Positions 1 to 7,364 of a stretch of DNA of 18,437 bases are shown here, piece by piece. This DNA comes from CBCXVS01 sp965178525 (GTDB lineage: Bacteria; Tectomicrobia; Entotheonellia; Entotheonellales; Entotheonellaceae), in assembly GCA_965178525.1 (NCBI GenBank), contig CBCXVS010000145.1, positions 1 to 18,437 on the forward strand, read 5' to 3'. Each line of letters begins with the position of its first letter. Position 1 is the first letter of the stretch. The notes beneath the pieces were generated by a model, which saw only the letters and a list, made by a program, of their open reading frames with translations, had not been told where the DNA came from and ran no database searches. The position numbers and the translations under genes are program-made.

Positions 1-178
1 GAGGTTGGATTGTTCCCATGTAAATGGACTTTTGAATTGGGCTAACCTGTTGATCTACTTAACCCTCCGCCTATTCTACCAGGGGAACTTCGGTCTAGGC
101 TTGCTTTGTGGTTACAATGCTTTCATTACGCCTGCATACGCGCTTGCTGACCCGTTGCACTCGTGCCGCCTGCAATAC
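1..178. other. Sequence downstream of the glycan operon, no gene seen
   Basis: This is the stretch past the stop of the GT39-like gene, cut by the window edge. I see no reading frame with a ribosome binding site, no strong hairpin followed by a T run and no RNA gene. The long open frame that crosses it on the plus strand is antisense to the membrane glycosyltransferase and is not coding in character. Confidence 0.5.
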
Positions 179-1831
179 CTAACAGGCTGGAAGCACCTTA
201 TAGACACGAATCGTCGGTCCCGTGATCTGCCACGGCATCGGCGCCCCTGTGTACACGACGCGAAAACGGGGATCCGTTTTGAGTTGCTCGTAAAACCGTG
301 CACTGTTGGGAAAGCGTTGCCGATCCTCTGCGCGGATATAACGCTCAGAGAGCGTCGAACTCGTAATAATATAATCAAAGCACGATTGCACATAATGGGT
401 GAGATCTTCGACTTTAAGGCCCCATACGGTCGAATAGAGGTCATACGTCGGTCCCTCGACTTGCGCCATGGCCTCCGTATACAGCCCCAGCGCCTTGGAA
501 GAGACGCCCCGGCTCAATTGTTCACCCTCTTGGGCCGCTTGCGCCACCTGCCGCGCGATCACCGTGTCGTTCGGTTGCAGAGGAGGGCTCATCACAAAGC
601 GGTACCGCATCCCGTCCATGAGGATTTTCGCTCCCGAGGGAATGTTGGCTTCGATCCAGTCCTTCACAAGCACCCGTGTGTCCGGCTTCGTCCACATATA
701 ATCTTGATAGACCAGGGCCGCCAAAGAGAGGGCGACAACACAGGCGAAGCCGAGGCTGGCGAGCCACCACCGGTGGCCGAACACGGCCAGCACCGCGCGA
801 CTGCTCAGGAGCCATAGCGCGGGCATCAGAGGCAGCAGATAATACTCCGGAATGCCACGGTCAGTCACCGATACGAGGCCAAGAAAAACGAGAATGAGCC
901 CGCTACAAATCGTGTCCCAACGATGTCGGCGCCAGAGTCCCAAGGCGGCGCCCAGGAGGGCGCTGAACGTCAGGGCCAGGTTATGTTTCTGGAGGAGGTA
1001 CGCAAGGCCCCCAGTCCATGATTGCCCACGGTATATCGTGACGGCATCAATCGCCTCGTTTATGTCGTCTTGGGGAGCCATCCTCGACGACTTTTCGATC
1101 CCGAGAACCTGGGAAAACATTTTAGGAATGACGCCAAAACTCGTCGTCCACTCCGGTGCGATCACCGTCAAGGTCAGCAGCAGCGCCACGGTCACCAGCC
1201 CTGCCTCTTTGAGCAGCCGTCTCGGAGCTTGCCAGCGTCCTTCGCGTGAGGCAAGCGCGGCGAGGAGGAGGGGGAGCACCATGACGCCAGGAAGTTTAAA
1301 GGCCATGGCGATACCGCCCAGCGCCCCGGCCCCGAGCAACCATCGGCGGTCTTGCCGGTGCTCATACTCGAGATAGGCCAGCAGACTGGCCCAGAGCGCC
1401 AAGACCATGCCGATGTCGACCATGATGTAGTGCGAATTCATGCCGTGCGCATAGGCGGTGGCGCCAATGAACGCCGCGCCGATACCGACGCGCCAATCGT
1501 ACATCCGGGCGCCGGTCCAAAAGATGACGGCGCAGGTCAGCGTGCCCTGCAGAGCCACCGTGAGGCGAGCCAGAAAAAAAACCTCCGTTTGATCCTGGAT
1601 GACACGCAGGGCGAATTCATGCGTCGTGCTCACCACGCCGCTGAGCCACCATACGCCATAGAGCACGGCGTACTCCACGAAGCGCAGATAATACAGGCCG
1701 CCTTTGCCGAATTTCCAATAATGCTCGCCGGCACCGAGCTTAAAGGCACGATGGACTTCTTTGCTCTCGTCGGTTGTGAAGTCGTATCCCCAGCCGAAGT
1801 CGATGCCCCAGATGCGCAGCCCCAGGGCCAA
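179..1831 (-). CDS. GT39-like (GT-C fold) polytopic membrane glycosyltransferase; N-terminus disturbed by a stop codon
   Basis: Predicted integral inner-membrane glycosyltransferase of the PMT/ArnT class. Such enzymes transfer a sugar from a polyprenyl-phosphate donor to an acceptor on the outer face of the membrane. The 550-residue frame begins with a hydrophobic helix leading into GLRIWGIDFG. It then has the acidic pair DE (residues 21-22, in FTTDESKE), which fits the first-loop catalytic acid of GT-C enzymes. Many Leu/Ala/Val/Trp-rich spans follow, and a soluble C-terminal region starts near VLVKDWIEANIPSGAKILMD. The frame opens only at a TTG (1831) with no ribosome binding site. In the same frame, 27 codons upstream, an ATG at 1912 overlaps the preceding gene's stop (ATGA) behind GAGAGG at 8 nt. 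That start reads ATG ATG ACG and then TAA. The likely original start is therefore 1912, with a nonsense codon or sequence error at 1901-1903. It is the last gene of the glycan operon. Sugar and acceptor are unknown. Confidence 0.8.
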   Translation of the reverse strand: MALGLRIWGIDFGWGYDFTTDESKEVHRAFKLGAGEHYWKFGKGGLYYLRFVEYAVLYGVWWLSGVVSTTHEFALRVIQDQTEVFFLARLTVALQGTLTCAVIFWTGARMYDWRVGIGAAFIGATAYAHGMNSHYIMVDIGMVLALWASLLAYLEYEHRQDRRWLLGAGALGGIAMAFKLPGVMVLPLLLAALASREGRWQAPRRLLKEAGLVTVALLLTLTVIAPEWTTSFGVIPKMFSQVLGIEKSSRMAPQDDINEAIDAVTIYRGQSWTGGLAYLLQKHNLALTFSALLGAALGLWRRHRWDTICSGLILVFLGLVSVTDRGIPEYYLLPLMPALWLLSSRAVLAVFGHRWWLASLGFACVVALSLAALVYQDYMWTKPDTRVLVKDWIEANIPSGAKILMDGMRYRFVMSPPLQPNDTVIARQVAQAAQEGEQLSRGVSSKALGLYTEAMAQVEGPTYDLYSTVWGLKVEDLTHYVQSCFDYIITSSTLSERYIRAEDRQRFPNSARFYEQLKTDPRFRVVYTGAPMPWQITGPTIRVYKVLPAC

Positions 1832-1908
1832 GACAAGTACGGCCAGTAAGCCATACGGCAGCCAGGCCGGCCGCGCCTCGGAGCAGAGACTCTGGGCGCG
1901 TTACGTCA

Positions 1909-2766
1909 TCATCGACTGCACCTCTCAATGAGGGCTTTGGTCTGTTGGATATGGTCTGGCGTCGAGGCGCCAAAGACGATTGACTCGATCTCCCGCAGGC
2001 TGCAGACATACTCGATGGCATCGTGTGGGGCGATGCCGCCGGAAGCAAAGACGGACATCGCAATCGGTCTGAACCGTCTTTCGCGCAGGGCACGTTCGTA
2101 GGCTTCAATGCCGCCGCACATGCGGAAGCCGATCTTGTTGATGGAGCTGCACACGATGGGGTTCTCGATACCGCACGTCTCCAGCACATCGAGCAGCATG
2201 GGCAAATTCATGGTTTGGAAACCCGGTTCAGCCCCATACTTGTTTTTGACGTGCTGCGCAAAGGCGATAAAAGGCTCCTGCAGTCCGAGCCCGAGCATGA
2301 GGTCAACGGTGATGTTCTGGATAAAAATGATCCCAGTGGTGAGCCCTTTGAACATCTTCATTTCGGTATCGACCAAGAGCAGGATGAGCTCGGTAAAATT
2401 GCGCATGGCCATCGCCTTACTGCCTCGCAAGGCCATGCCAATGAGATCGCCCAGGGCATATTGCCGCAAGGCGCCCACCACGCCGAGTTCCGTCATCGCA
2501 TTGGCGTACTTGTGCGCATAGGGCATGCAGGGATAGAACGTGAAATCCGCATAGCGGGTCGGATGGCTCCGCATGTAGTCACAGATGTCGGCGATCCGGT
2601 CGTGTGTGGTGCACATGAACGTTTTGATGTCCGCATCTAGCGCAACATCCAGCACGTCGATGATGGCCTGTGTCGTATTAAACTTCAACGACTGGGCACG
2701 GGCCTTTTCCTCGGACATATGGTTGACACCGAAGAACTGATTGTCGCCAAAGAGTATTCTGTCCAT
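1909..2766 (-). CDS. Unrecognised conserved-looking cytoplasmic protein of the glycan operon, possibly TIM-barrel
   Basis: A soluble protein of 285 residues beginning MDRILFGDNQFFGVNHMSEE. The alternation of short hydrophobic strands (FTFYPCMPYA, TGIIFIQNI, IAMSVFASGGI, SIVFGAST) with amphipathic helices resembles an alpha/beta barrel. The ending, FGASTPDHIQQTKALIERC, looks like the last strand and helix of aldo/keto reductase-like barrels. I see no clear catalytic tetrad, so I do not name an enzyme. I chose the ATG at 2766 over a TTG at 2781 because AAGG lies 7-8 nt upstream of the ATG. Its stop TGA overlaps an ATG (ATGA) of the next gene, and it follows the Gfo/Idh gene by 33 bp, so it is firmly inside the operon. 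A role in making or modifying the sugar is an inference from position only. Confidence 0.75.
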   Translation of the reverse strand: MDRILFGDNQFFGVNHMSEEKARAQSLKFNTTQAIIDVLDVALDADIKTFMCTTHDRIADICDYMRSHPTRYADFTFYPCMPYAHKYANAMTELGVVGALRQYALGDLIGMALRGSKAMAMRNFTELILLLVDTEMKMFKGLTTGIIFIQNITVDLMLGLGLQEPFIAFAQHVKNKYGAEPGFQTMNLPMLLDVLETCGIENPIVCSSINKIGFRMCGGIEAYERALRERRFRPIAMSVFASGGIAPHDAIEYVCSLREIESIVFGASTPDHIQQTKALIERCSR

Positions 2767-2799
2767 GGTGGTACCTTGCAAGCCAAGCGCCCTGATGTT

Positions 2800-3816
2800 C
2801 TAGACAAGCTCTTTTGCATCGTTCTTGAGCATGTCGATGACGAGGTCCGTTGCCAAGGCGCTGGACAACGAATTGATATTCTCCATTTTGCCGGTTTTGA
2901 CACAATCGATAAAATAGTCAATTTGCGCTGAATACTCTTCGCCACGCAGATAGGACCACACCGGTTTGGTTAATTCGGTTGTGTACTTGACATTCCAGCC
3001 GGGTGAAAGGTCTTCAAAGCCGTCCTTATGGCGCAGATAGATTCTGCATTCCTGCCGATCCACAACGATCTTTCCGGTACTACCTAACACCGTCACCTGG
3101 TTCGACATTTTTCGGTACGTCTCGTCACTCCAGTTGACCGCCAGCTGTCCGGTCAGCCCATGCCGAAAGACGAGCGTGGCGTAGACGGCGTCTTCGACTT
3201 CTTTCGAGTAAATTCTTTTGAGCACGGTGCCTGCTACCGCCTCCGGCATGCCAAATAGATAGTTGACCAGGTTGATGGCATGCGAGGCATAGTCGTTCAG
3301 GCACCCCCCGCCTTCCGATCGCTTCGCACGCCAGGTGGAGCTGGTGTTCAGCACGAGCGGTCCGTACGTCTCGGCGGTGAAGTGATACACCTCGCCAATA
3401 GCCCCTTCGTCAAGCAAGCGCCTGGCCTCATTGAAGGCGGCAATAAAGCGCAGATGATACCCCACCTGATTGGCGAGACGGCGCCGGTCGGCCATGTCGA
3501 CCAGTTGTCTTCCATCCTCGAGGCGCAAGCAGAACGGCTTTTCCACAAAGACGTGGATATCCCGTTCCATCGCCTGGCGCAGGACGTCGGCGTGCGAGGC
3601 GGTAGGCGTGGCGATGAAGACACAATCCGGTTGGGTCTGACCCAACATCTTCCGGTAGTTATCAAAACAAGGCGTGCTCGAGTACTTCCGCAAAACGCTC
3701 AGAACAAAACTCGACGTGTCGCATATGCCGACGAGGTCGACGTCGGGATGGGTATTGGCGATCGACATATGGGATATGCCCATCCTGCCAAGGCCAATAA
3801 CGGCTGCTTTAACCAT
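2800..3816 (-). CDS. Gfo/Idh/MocA family NAD(P)-dependent oxidoreductase
   Basis: A 338-residue cytoplasmic oxidoreductase of the glucose-fructose oxidoreductase/inositol dehydrogenase family. The N-terminal Rossmann fold shows GLGRMG (residues 8-13) for dinucleotide binding and acidic ICDTS near 31-35 closing the second strand. The family's EKP motif is at 92-94, with Lys93 the catalytic residue. A GGGCLNDYASH segment carries Asp175 and His179, the usual C-terminal-domain acid and histidine. Length is typical. Members in polysaccharide clusters oxidise or reduce sugars or nucleotide sugars, so this one probably prepares an activated sugar for the neighbouring transferases. The exact substrate cannot be read. 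Its ATG overlaps the stop of the upstream GT4 gene by one base (TAATG), which suggests translational coupling. Confidence 0.9.
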   Translation of the reverse strand: MVKAAVIGLGRMGISHMSIANTHPDVDLVGICDTSSFVLSVLRKYSSTPCFDNYRKMLGQTQPDCVFIATPTASHADVLRQAMERDIHVFVEKPFCLRLEDGRQLVDMADRRRLANQVGYHLRFIAAFNEARRLLDEGAIGEVYHFTAETYGPLVLNTSSTWRAKRSEGGGCLNDYASHAINLVNYLFGMPEAVAGTVLKRIYSKEVEDAVYATLVFRHGLTGQLAVNWSDETYRKMSNQVTVLGSTGKIVVDRQECRIYLRHKDGFEDLSPGWNVKYTTELTKPVWSYLRGEEYSAQIDYFIDCVKTGKMENINSLSSALATDLVIDMLKNDAKELV

Positions 3817-4991
3817 TATGATTGCGCTCCCACTTTTGCGTTTGTACTGAGGGCTGCATGAAAAAGGGCGATCGTCTTGTCCGCTTGCGAGACCCAGGAA
3901 ATGCTTTGCAAATACGTCTTGCAGTGCGCCACGGCTGCCGGATCGAGCCCCAGATTGTCCATCTGCCGCACGATAGCTGCCGCGATGTGTGCCGGGGAAT
4001 GGACCGGCACCATCTCGATGCCCCCAGTTTGCTGGGCCATGTACTCGGTATCGCCAACGGGGGTTGCCACCACCGGCACACCGTGAGCCAGGGCTTCAAG
4101 ATATGCCACCGGAAAGACTTCGTGGTAGGAGGTTCGGATGACGAGATCGACGCTGCTGAGCAAGGCCGTTTTATCGTCACCACTGACAATACCGAGCAGG
4201 GTAACCTGATCGTGTAAACGCTCCTTTGCCACATAGTGCCGAATGGAAGCTTCCAGGTTGCCATTGCCCGCAATTAGGAGCTGCACGGGTTGGTCGGTGA
4301 GCCGCATCATGGCCTCTAAGAGGTCCATGATGCCGTTTTCCTTGATGAGCCGTCCCAAGAACAGGACTCTAAACCGACCGTCAGGATTGGCAAATCTGGC
4401 TCGCACCGCCTCCGGGAGCATCGGCGTGTCCCGCGCCATCGGCGCCGCGCCGGGATTGATGACGACGACCTGTTCTGCGCTAACATGATGCCGGTCGAGA
4501 ATCGAGTCACGGAGTCTGTAGCCAGCACAAATGATCTTGTCAGCCGTGGAATAGACGCGTTTCTCGATGTGGTAATAGAGAGCCGCAAGCAGTCGATTGC
4601 CTGTTTTTTCGCTGGAATTTGAGTACATATGAGCGGTGACAATATAGGGAATACCAAACCATTTCTTCAGGACATAGGCAATCAAGCCACTGAGTGGTGT
4701 TTGCGTATTAATAAGATCGATCTTTTTGCGTTGTTGTAAAGCTGGAAAGAACGAGAAGAGTAGTAATGAAACAGGTTGGAAAAAGTGTCCCCCGAATATC
4801 GGAACACTGATGACATTGACTTGCTCATCATGACTCGGGGCTGAATCGCCTGTGATGATCGTGATCCTGAAGTGCGCCTTCAGATACTTGACCAGTTCAG
4901 TGACATAAACTTCCATGCCCGACGATATGACCTTTTGCGAGGAAAAAGCGGGGTAATTCTTGCAGCCGAGAATAAGAATGTGCTTCTCCAT
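3816..4991 (-). CDS. GT4-family (GT-B fold) glycosyltransferase
   Basis: A cytoplasmic or membrane-associated retaining glycosyltransferase of 391 residues. The N-terminal half has the glycine-containing loop SSGMEVYVTELVKYL (residues 23-37) and the THxH-like segment VTAHMYSN around His121. The C-terminal half opens with FLGRLIKENG (211-220), the donor-domain signature. It ends with the EX7E motif, here Glu291 to Glu299 (EVFPVAYLE), followed by ALAHGVPVVAT. The order and spacing fit CAZy family GT4. It would extend the lipid-linked glycan with a nucleotide-sugar donor; the sugar is not predictable. It lies 72 bp downstream of the GT2 gene and overlaps the Gfo/Idh start by one base. The ribosome binding site is weak: AGGAG is present but about 16 nt upstream of the ATG. 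Confidence 0.92.
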   Translation of the reverse strand: MEKHILILGCKNYPAFSSQKVISSGMEVYVTELVKYLKAHFRITIITGDSAPSHDEQVNVISVPIFGGHFFQPVSLLLFSFFPALQQRKKIDLINTQTPLSGLIAYVLKKWFGIPYIVTAHMYSNSSEKTGNRLLAALYYHIEKRVYSTADKIICAGYRLRDSILDRHHVSAEQVVVINPGAAPMARDTPMLPEAVRARFANPDGRFRVLFLGRLIKENGIMDLLEAMMRLTDQPVQLLIAGNGNLEASIRHYVAKERLHDQVTLLGIVSGDDKTALLSSVDLVIRTSYHEVFPVAYLEALAHGVPVVATPVGDTEYMAQQTGGIEMVPVHSPAHIAAAIVRQMDNLGLDPAAVAHCKTYLQSISWVSQADKTIALFHAALSTNAKVGAQS

Positions 4992-5063
4992 ATCGCCGTT
5001 GTGACTCCTCTCAGGTCTCTACGGAGGTGGCTCTGCTGCGCCTCGCCTGCCGAGCGCCGGCCC

Positions 5064-6074
5064 TCAGGCGTCAAGGCGCGGCGTGTCCGCTGCATCGAGG
5101 ACCTCACGAATGGTGTAGATGGGCTTGTTCGACGACTCGTGATACGTTCGGATCTGGATCTCCGCCAAGAGCCCCATACATACAAACTGTGCCCCGACCC
5201 CCAACAGTAATACCCCCAACAGTAACAGTGGACGCTGCGATAACCCCTGATGCCAGACCAATTTCAACCATGCCATATAGAGACAGATCAGCATCCCCGG
5301 CGCCCCGGTCATCAACCCTAGCAGTCCAAAGATCTGCAACGGACGCGTCAAAAACGACAACCAAAACTTCACGGTCATCAGATCGAAGACGACCCGCAGT
5401 ATCCGGGATAAGCCATACTTGGAACGTCCATGGCGCCGCGCATGATGCTGCACCGGTAACTCCGTGATCCGGGCGCCATTGCCGCCAATCAACGCCGGGA
5501 TAAAGCGGTGCATCTCGCCGTAGAGGTGGAGCTCTTTGACCATGTCCGCCCGGTACGCCTTCAATGTACAACCATAGTCGTGCAGGTGGACGCCCGTGAT
5601 GCGGCTGATCAGCCAGTTGGCCACACGCGACGGCAATCGGCGCAGCCAGAATCCCTCTTGCCGATGCACGCGCCATCCACTGACGACGTCGTAGCCATCC
5701 TCCAAGGTTTTGAGCAGCGCCTCGATATCGGCCGGATCATTCTGCATATCCCCGTCCAAGCTCACGATGATCGCACCGCGAGCCCGGTCGAAACCGGCGG
5801 CGAGGGCGGCCGTCTGGCCAAAGTTGCGCCGCAGACGGATCACGCGTACGAGCGGATCGCGCTCATGCAGCTGCCGCAGAATGTGGTAGGTGGCGTCCGT
5901 ACTGCCGTCGTCGATGAAGATCACCTCCCATGTCCGTCCCGAATGGGTCATGGCGGTGTCAAGGGCGTGGTAGAGAGGCAGGACGTTGTTTTCTTCGTTC
6001 AAAAGCGGAATGACAACAGAGATCTCAGGGTGTGCCTGCTCGTCTTGGTCGTGGGTGGGCAACTCATTTGGCAT
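5064..6074 (-). CDS. Polyprenyl-phosphate glycosyltransferase, GT2 (DPM1/ArnC/GtrB-like)
   Basis: A 336-residue membrane-anchored glycosyltransferase that would transfer a sugar from a nucleotide sugar to undecaprenyl phosphate at the cytoplasmic face. The GT-A domain begins ISVVIPLLNEENN. It carries DDGS (residues 55-58) and the metal-binding DGDMQ (107-111), then the RHGRSKYGLSRI segment typical of DPM1-like enzymes just before the membrane part. Two long hydrophobic spans follow (LQIFGLLGLMTGAPGMLICL and the LLLLGVLLLGVGAQFVCMGL region). I chose the ATG at 6074 over a TTG at 6092 because the family sequence begins shortly after and GGGA precedes it. It is the first gene of the operon. Its lipid-linked product is the type of donor used by the GT39-like enzyme at the operon's end. 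Regulation may act through the dyads upstream. Confidence 0.92.
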   Translation of the reverse strand: MPNELPTHDQDEQAHPEISVVIPLLNEENNVLPLYHALDTAMTHSGRTWEVIFIDDGSTDATYHILRQLHERDPLVRVIRLRRNFGQTAALAAGFDRARGAIIVSLDGDMQNDPADIEALLKTLEDGYDVVSGWRVHRQEGFWLRRLPSRVANWLISRITGVHLHDYGCTLKAYRADMVKELHLYGEMHRFIPALIGGNGARITELPVQHHARRHGRSKYGLSRILRVVFDLMTVKFWLSFLTRPLQIFGLLGLMTGAPGMLICLYMAWLKLVWHQGLSQRPLLLLGVLLLGVGAQFVCMGLLAEIQIRTYHESSNKPIYTIREVLDAADTPRLDA

Positions 6075-6265
6075 AATGCATGATCCCGTCAACTAAATGA
6101 GAGGCCGTCGTCAGCGTCAGGAGCTGTATACCCTCAAACTCGATGGGGTGGATGCAGACGACTGGCAGCAGGAAAAATCCACCCATAGGCGATAAAGGCA
6201 GCATGACCGATCAGGGTAGGGTAAAGAGCAAGAACAATAAAAATCGAGAAGCCTATCAAAACAAA

Positions 6266-6288
6266 ATGACATGCCTCTCACATGTCAT
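6266..6288. promoter_or_regulatory. Dyad ATGACATG-N7-CATGTCAT, candidate operator upstream of the glycan operon
   Basis: The 8-bp arms (6266-6273 and 6281-6288) are perfect inverted copies separated by 7 bp. A third half-site, CATGTCA, occurs at 6315-6321. The element lies about 190 bp upstream of the GT2 start. Size and symmetry suit a dimeric regulator, but no regulator or function is visible here. Confidence 0.35.
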
Positions 6289-6515
6289 ACTGCATACAAC
6301 TCTGCATGTATAAACATGTCACTCAGGTGCGATGAGGGTCACAAATCAGCATGTTGGGCCACCTAAGCATGGGCTGCGCACAGCTCCGCCTTCTCGGCTA
6401 CACGCACCGCCTGCCATAGCGATCACAGCACAAAAAAAGGCGTCCCCGAACCTACTCAGAACTAGAGCAGGGCCGAGCACGCCTCGTAATGCATGCAAAA
6501 CGTTGTCCACACGGT

Positions 6516-6532
6516 TACTTTATGATAAAGTA
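6516..6532. repeat. Perfect 17-bp palindrome TACTTTAT-G-ATAAAGTA
   Basis: The 8-bp arms match perfectly around a single central base. They are framed two bases further out by GG on the left (6513-6514) and CC on the right (6534-6535). It stands alone in non-coding DNA. It could be an operator or a small cruciform-forming element. No T run follows, so it is not a terminator. Confidence 0.4.
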
Positions 6533-6557
6533 TCCACCGTTTCTTAGGCCTTGGGAG

Positions 6558-6599
6558 GGGCTGGTGATCGAGGCCCTGCAAAAGCTGGATCACCGGCCC
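6558..6599. repeat. Stable hairpin in the long intergenic region
   Basis: The arms GGGCTGGTGATC (6558-6569) and GATCACCGGCCC (6588-6599) pair over 12 bp with one G-U wobble, around an 18-nt loop. A run of five T appears only about 13 nt further on, past a short GTCTCAGCTG stretch. It is therefore a poor fit to a classical terminator. An RNA structural element or a REP-like palindrome are alternatives. Confidence 0.4.
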
Positions 6600-6922
6600 T
6601 AGGTCTCAGCTGTTTTTCCTACCCTAATGATCCTCTCTCTTACGCCTATATTCTTTAGTCTCTTATCGTTTGGAAGCATCACAGTCTATCCTAGACTACT
6701 ACTCTATCCTACAATAGACTAGGAAATCTATGGAACTCTTGTTGCATAGTCCAGGCGCTTTATTGTTAGTCAACGACCACTAGGCAGCGCCTGAAACACA
6801 GAATAGCACGATCCTACAATGGAACATGCCAAAAGCTTGGTCAATTTAGCAGTACACCTGCCTCCTGTCAAGTAAAATCTAAGGTATATTAAGCGTACCA
6901 TAGATTATTTTTCTTACAGCCC

Positions 6923-6940
6923 TGTCTCTAATTGGAGACA
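6923..6940. promoter_or_regulatory. 18-bp near-perfect palindrome TGTCTC-TAATTG-GAGACA
   Basis: Six-base arms are perfect, and the centre is palindromic except for one mismatched pair. It lies in AT-rich non-coding DNA about 440 bp before the amidohydrolase start. It is operator-like in size; nothing else supports a function. Confidence 0.3.
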
Positions 6941-7260
6941 AAATTCTACATGTTATGCCTTCACATAGCGTTATGGAACCAGGATTTTTCAGGTAGAATG
7001 GGCAGGGTAACGCTACCGATGTGGGCGCTTTGAGGCCATGATCGTTTCCAGGTTGCCATCACGGGACCCGCGAAGCGGGTTGCGCTGACGACGCTCAAAC
7101 GGCTCACCGACTTCTGACAGCGTGTACGAGAAACCTCGTTTCCCTCCCCTTGCCCATCATTTGTCCAGAGGACATGTCGACAATTTGCTGCCGAGACGTA
7201 CATGGAAACAGACTGCACCCGTCACCCCGTCATCTCCCTGTTGCTTCCCACAGGTCTGTC

Positions 7261-7289
7261 TTGCCATTGCTCGGTTGGTGGTCTATGAT
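7261..7289 (+). promoter_or_regulatory. Sigma-70-type promoter for the amidohydrolase gene
   Basis: A -35 box TTGCCA (7261-7266) and a -10 box TATGAT (7284-7289) are separated by 17 bp. Each matches five of six consensus bases. It reads toward the GTG start at 7365, leaving a leader of roughly 70 nt. Confidence 0.6.
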
Positions 7290-7364
7290 GTGCCTCACAG
7301 CATGCTACAGTCCATTTGTATTGTACGCCGCTACGTGAACCGCAGATACAGAAGGAGAGCCGTC

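Larger units (their letters stand above)
6075..7260. other. Long AT-rich intergenic region with many dyad symmetries, no supported gene
   Basis: About 1.2 kb lie between the glycan operon start and the amidohydrolase promoter. Open frames here are short, lack ribosome binding sites and do not look like proteins. Base composition is clearly richer in A+T than in the flanking genes, especially at 6600-6960. Listed separately are dyads at 6266-6288, 6516-6532, 6558-6599 and 6923-6940. Further weaker elements are a CAGGCGCT/AGCGCCTG inverted pair (6752-6759 and 6786-6793), an imperfect TCCTAGACTA/TAGACTAGGA pair (6689-6724), a duplicated ATCCTACAAT (6706, 6811) and an ACCCGC-GAA-GCGGGT hairpin (7066-7080). 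The plus-strand frame just before 7110 reads ITGPAKRVALTTLKRLTDF then stop. This could be a degraded gene end, but I cannot identify it. An untranslated regulatory region, an RNA gene or an eroded gene are all possible. Confidence 0.5.

Noticed and set aside
5..817. Long plus-strand open frame of 270 codons
   Set aside because: It is antisense to the GT39-like gene, is rich in Arg/His/Pro as expected from a reverse-frame reading, and has no ribosome binding site or family resemblance.
6752..6793. Possible integron attC-like site from the CAGGCGCT/AGCGCCTG pair with an internal GTTAG
   Set aside because: The required GTTRRRY/RYYYAAC core pair is not present in the right arrangement, and no integrase or cassette is nearby.
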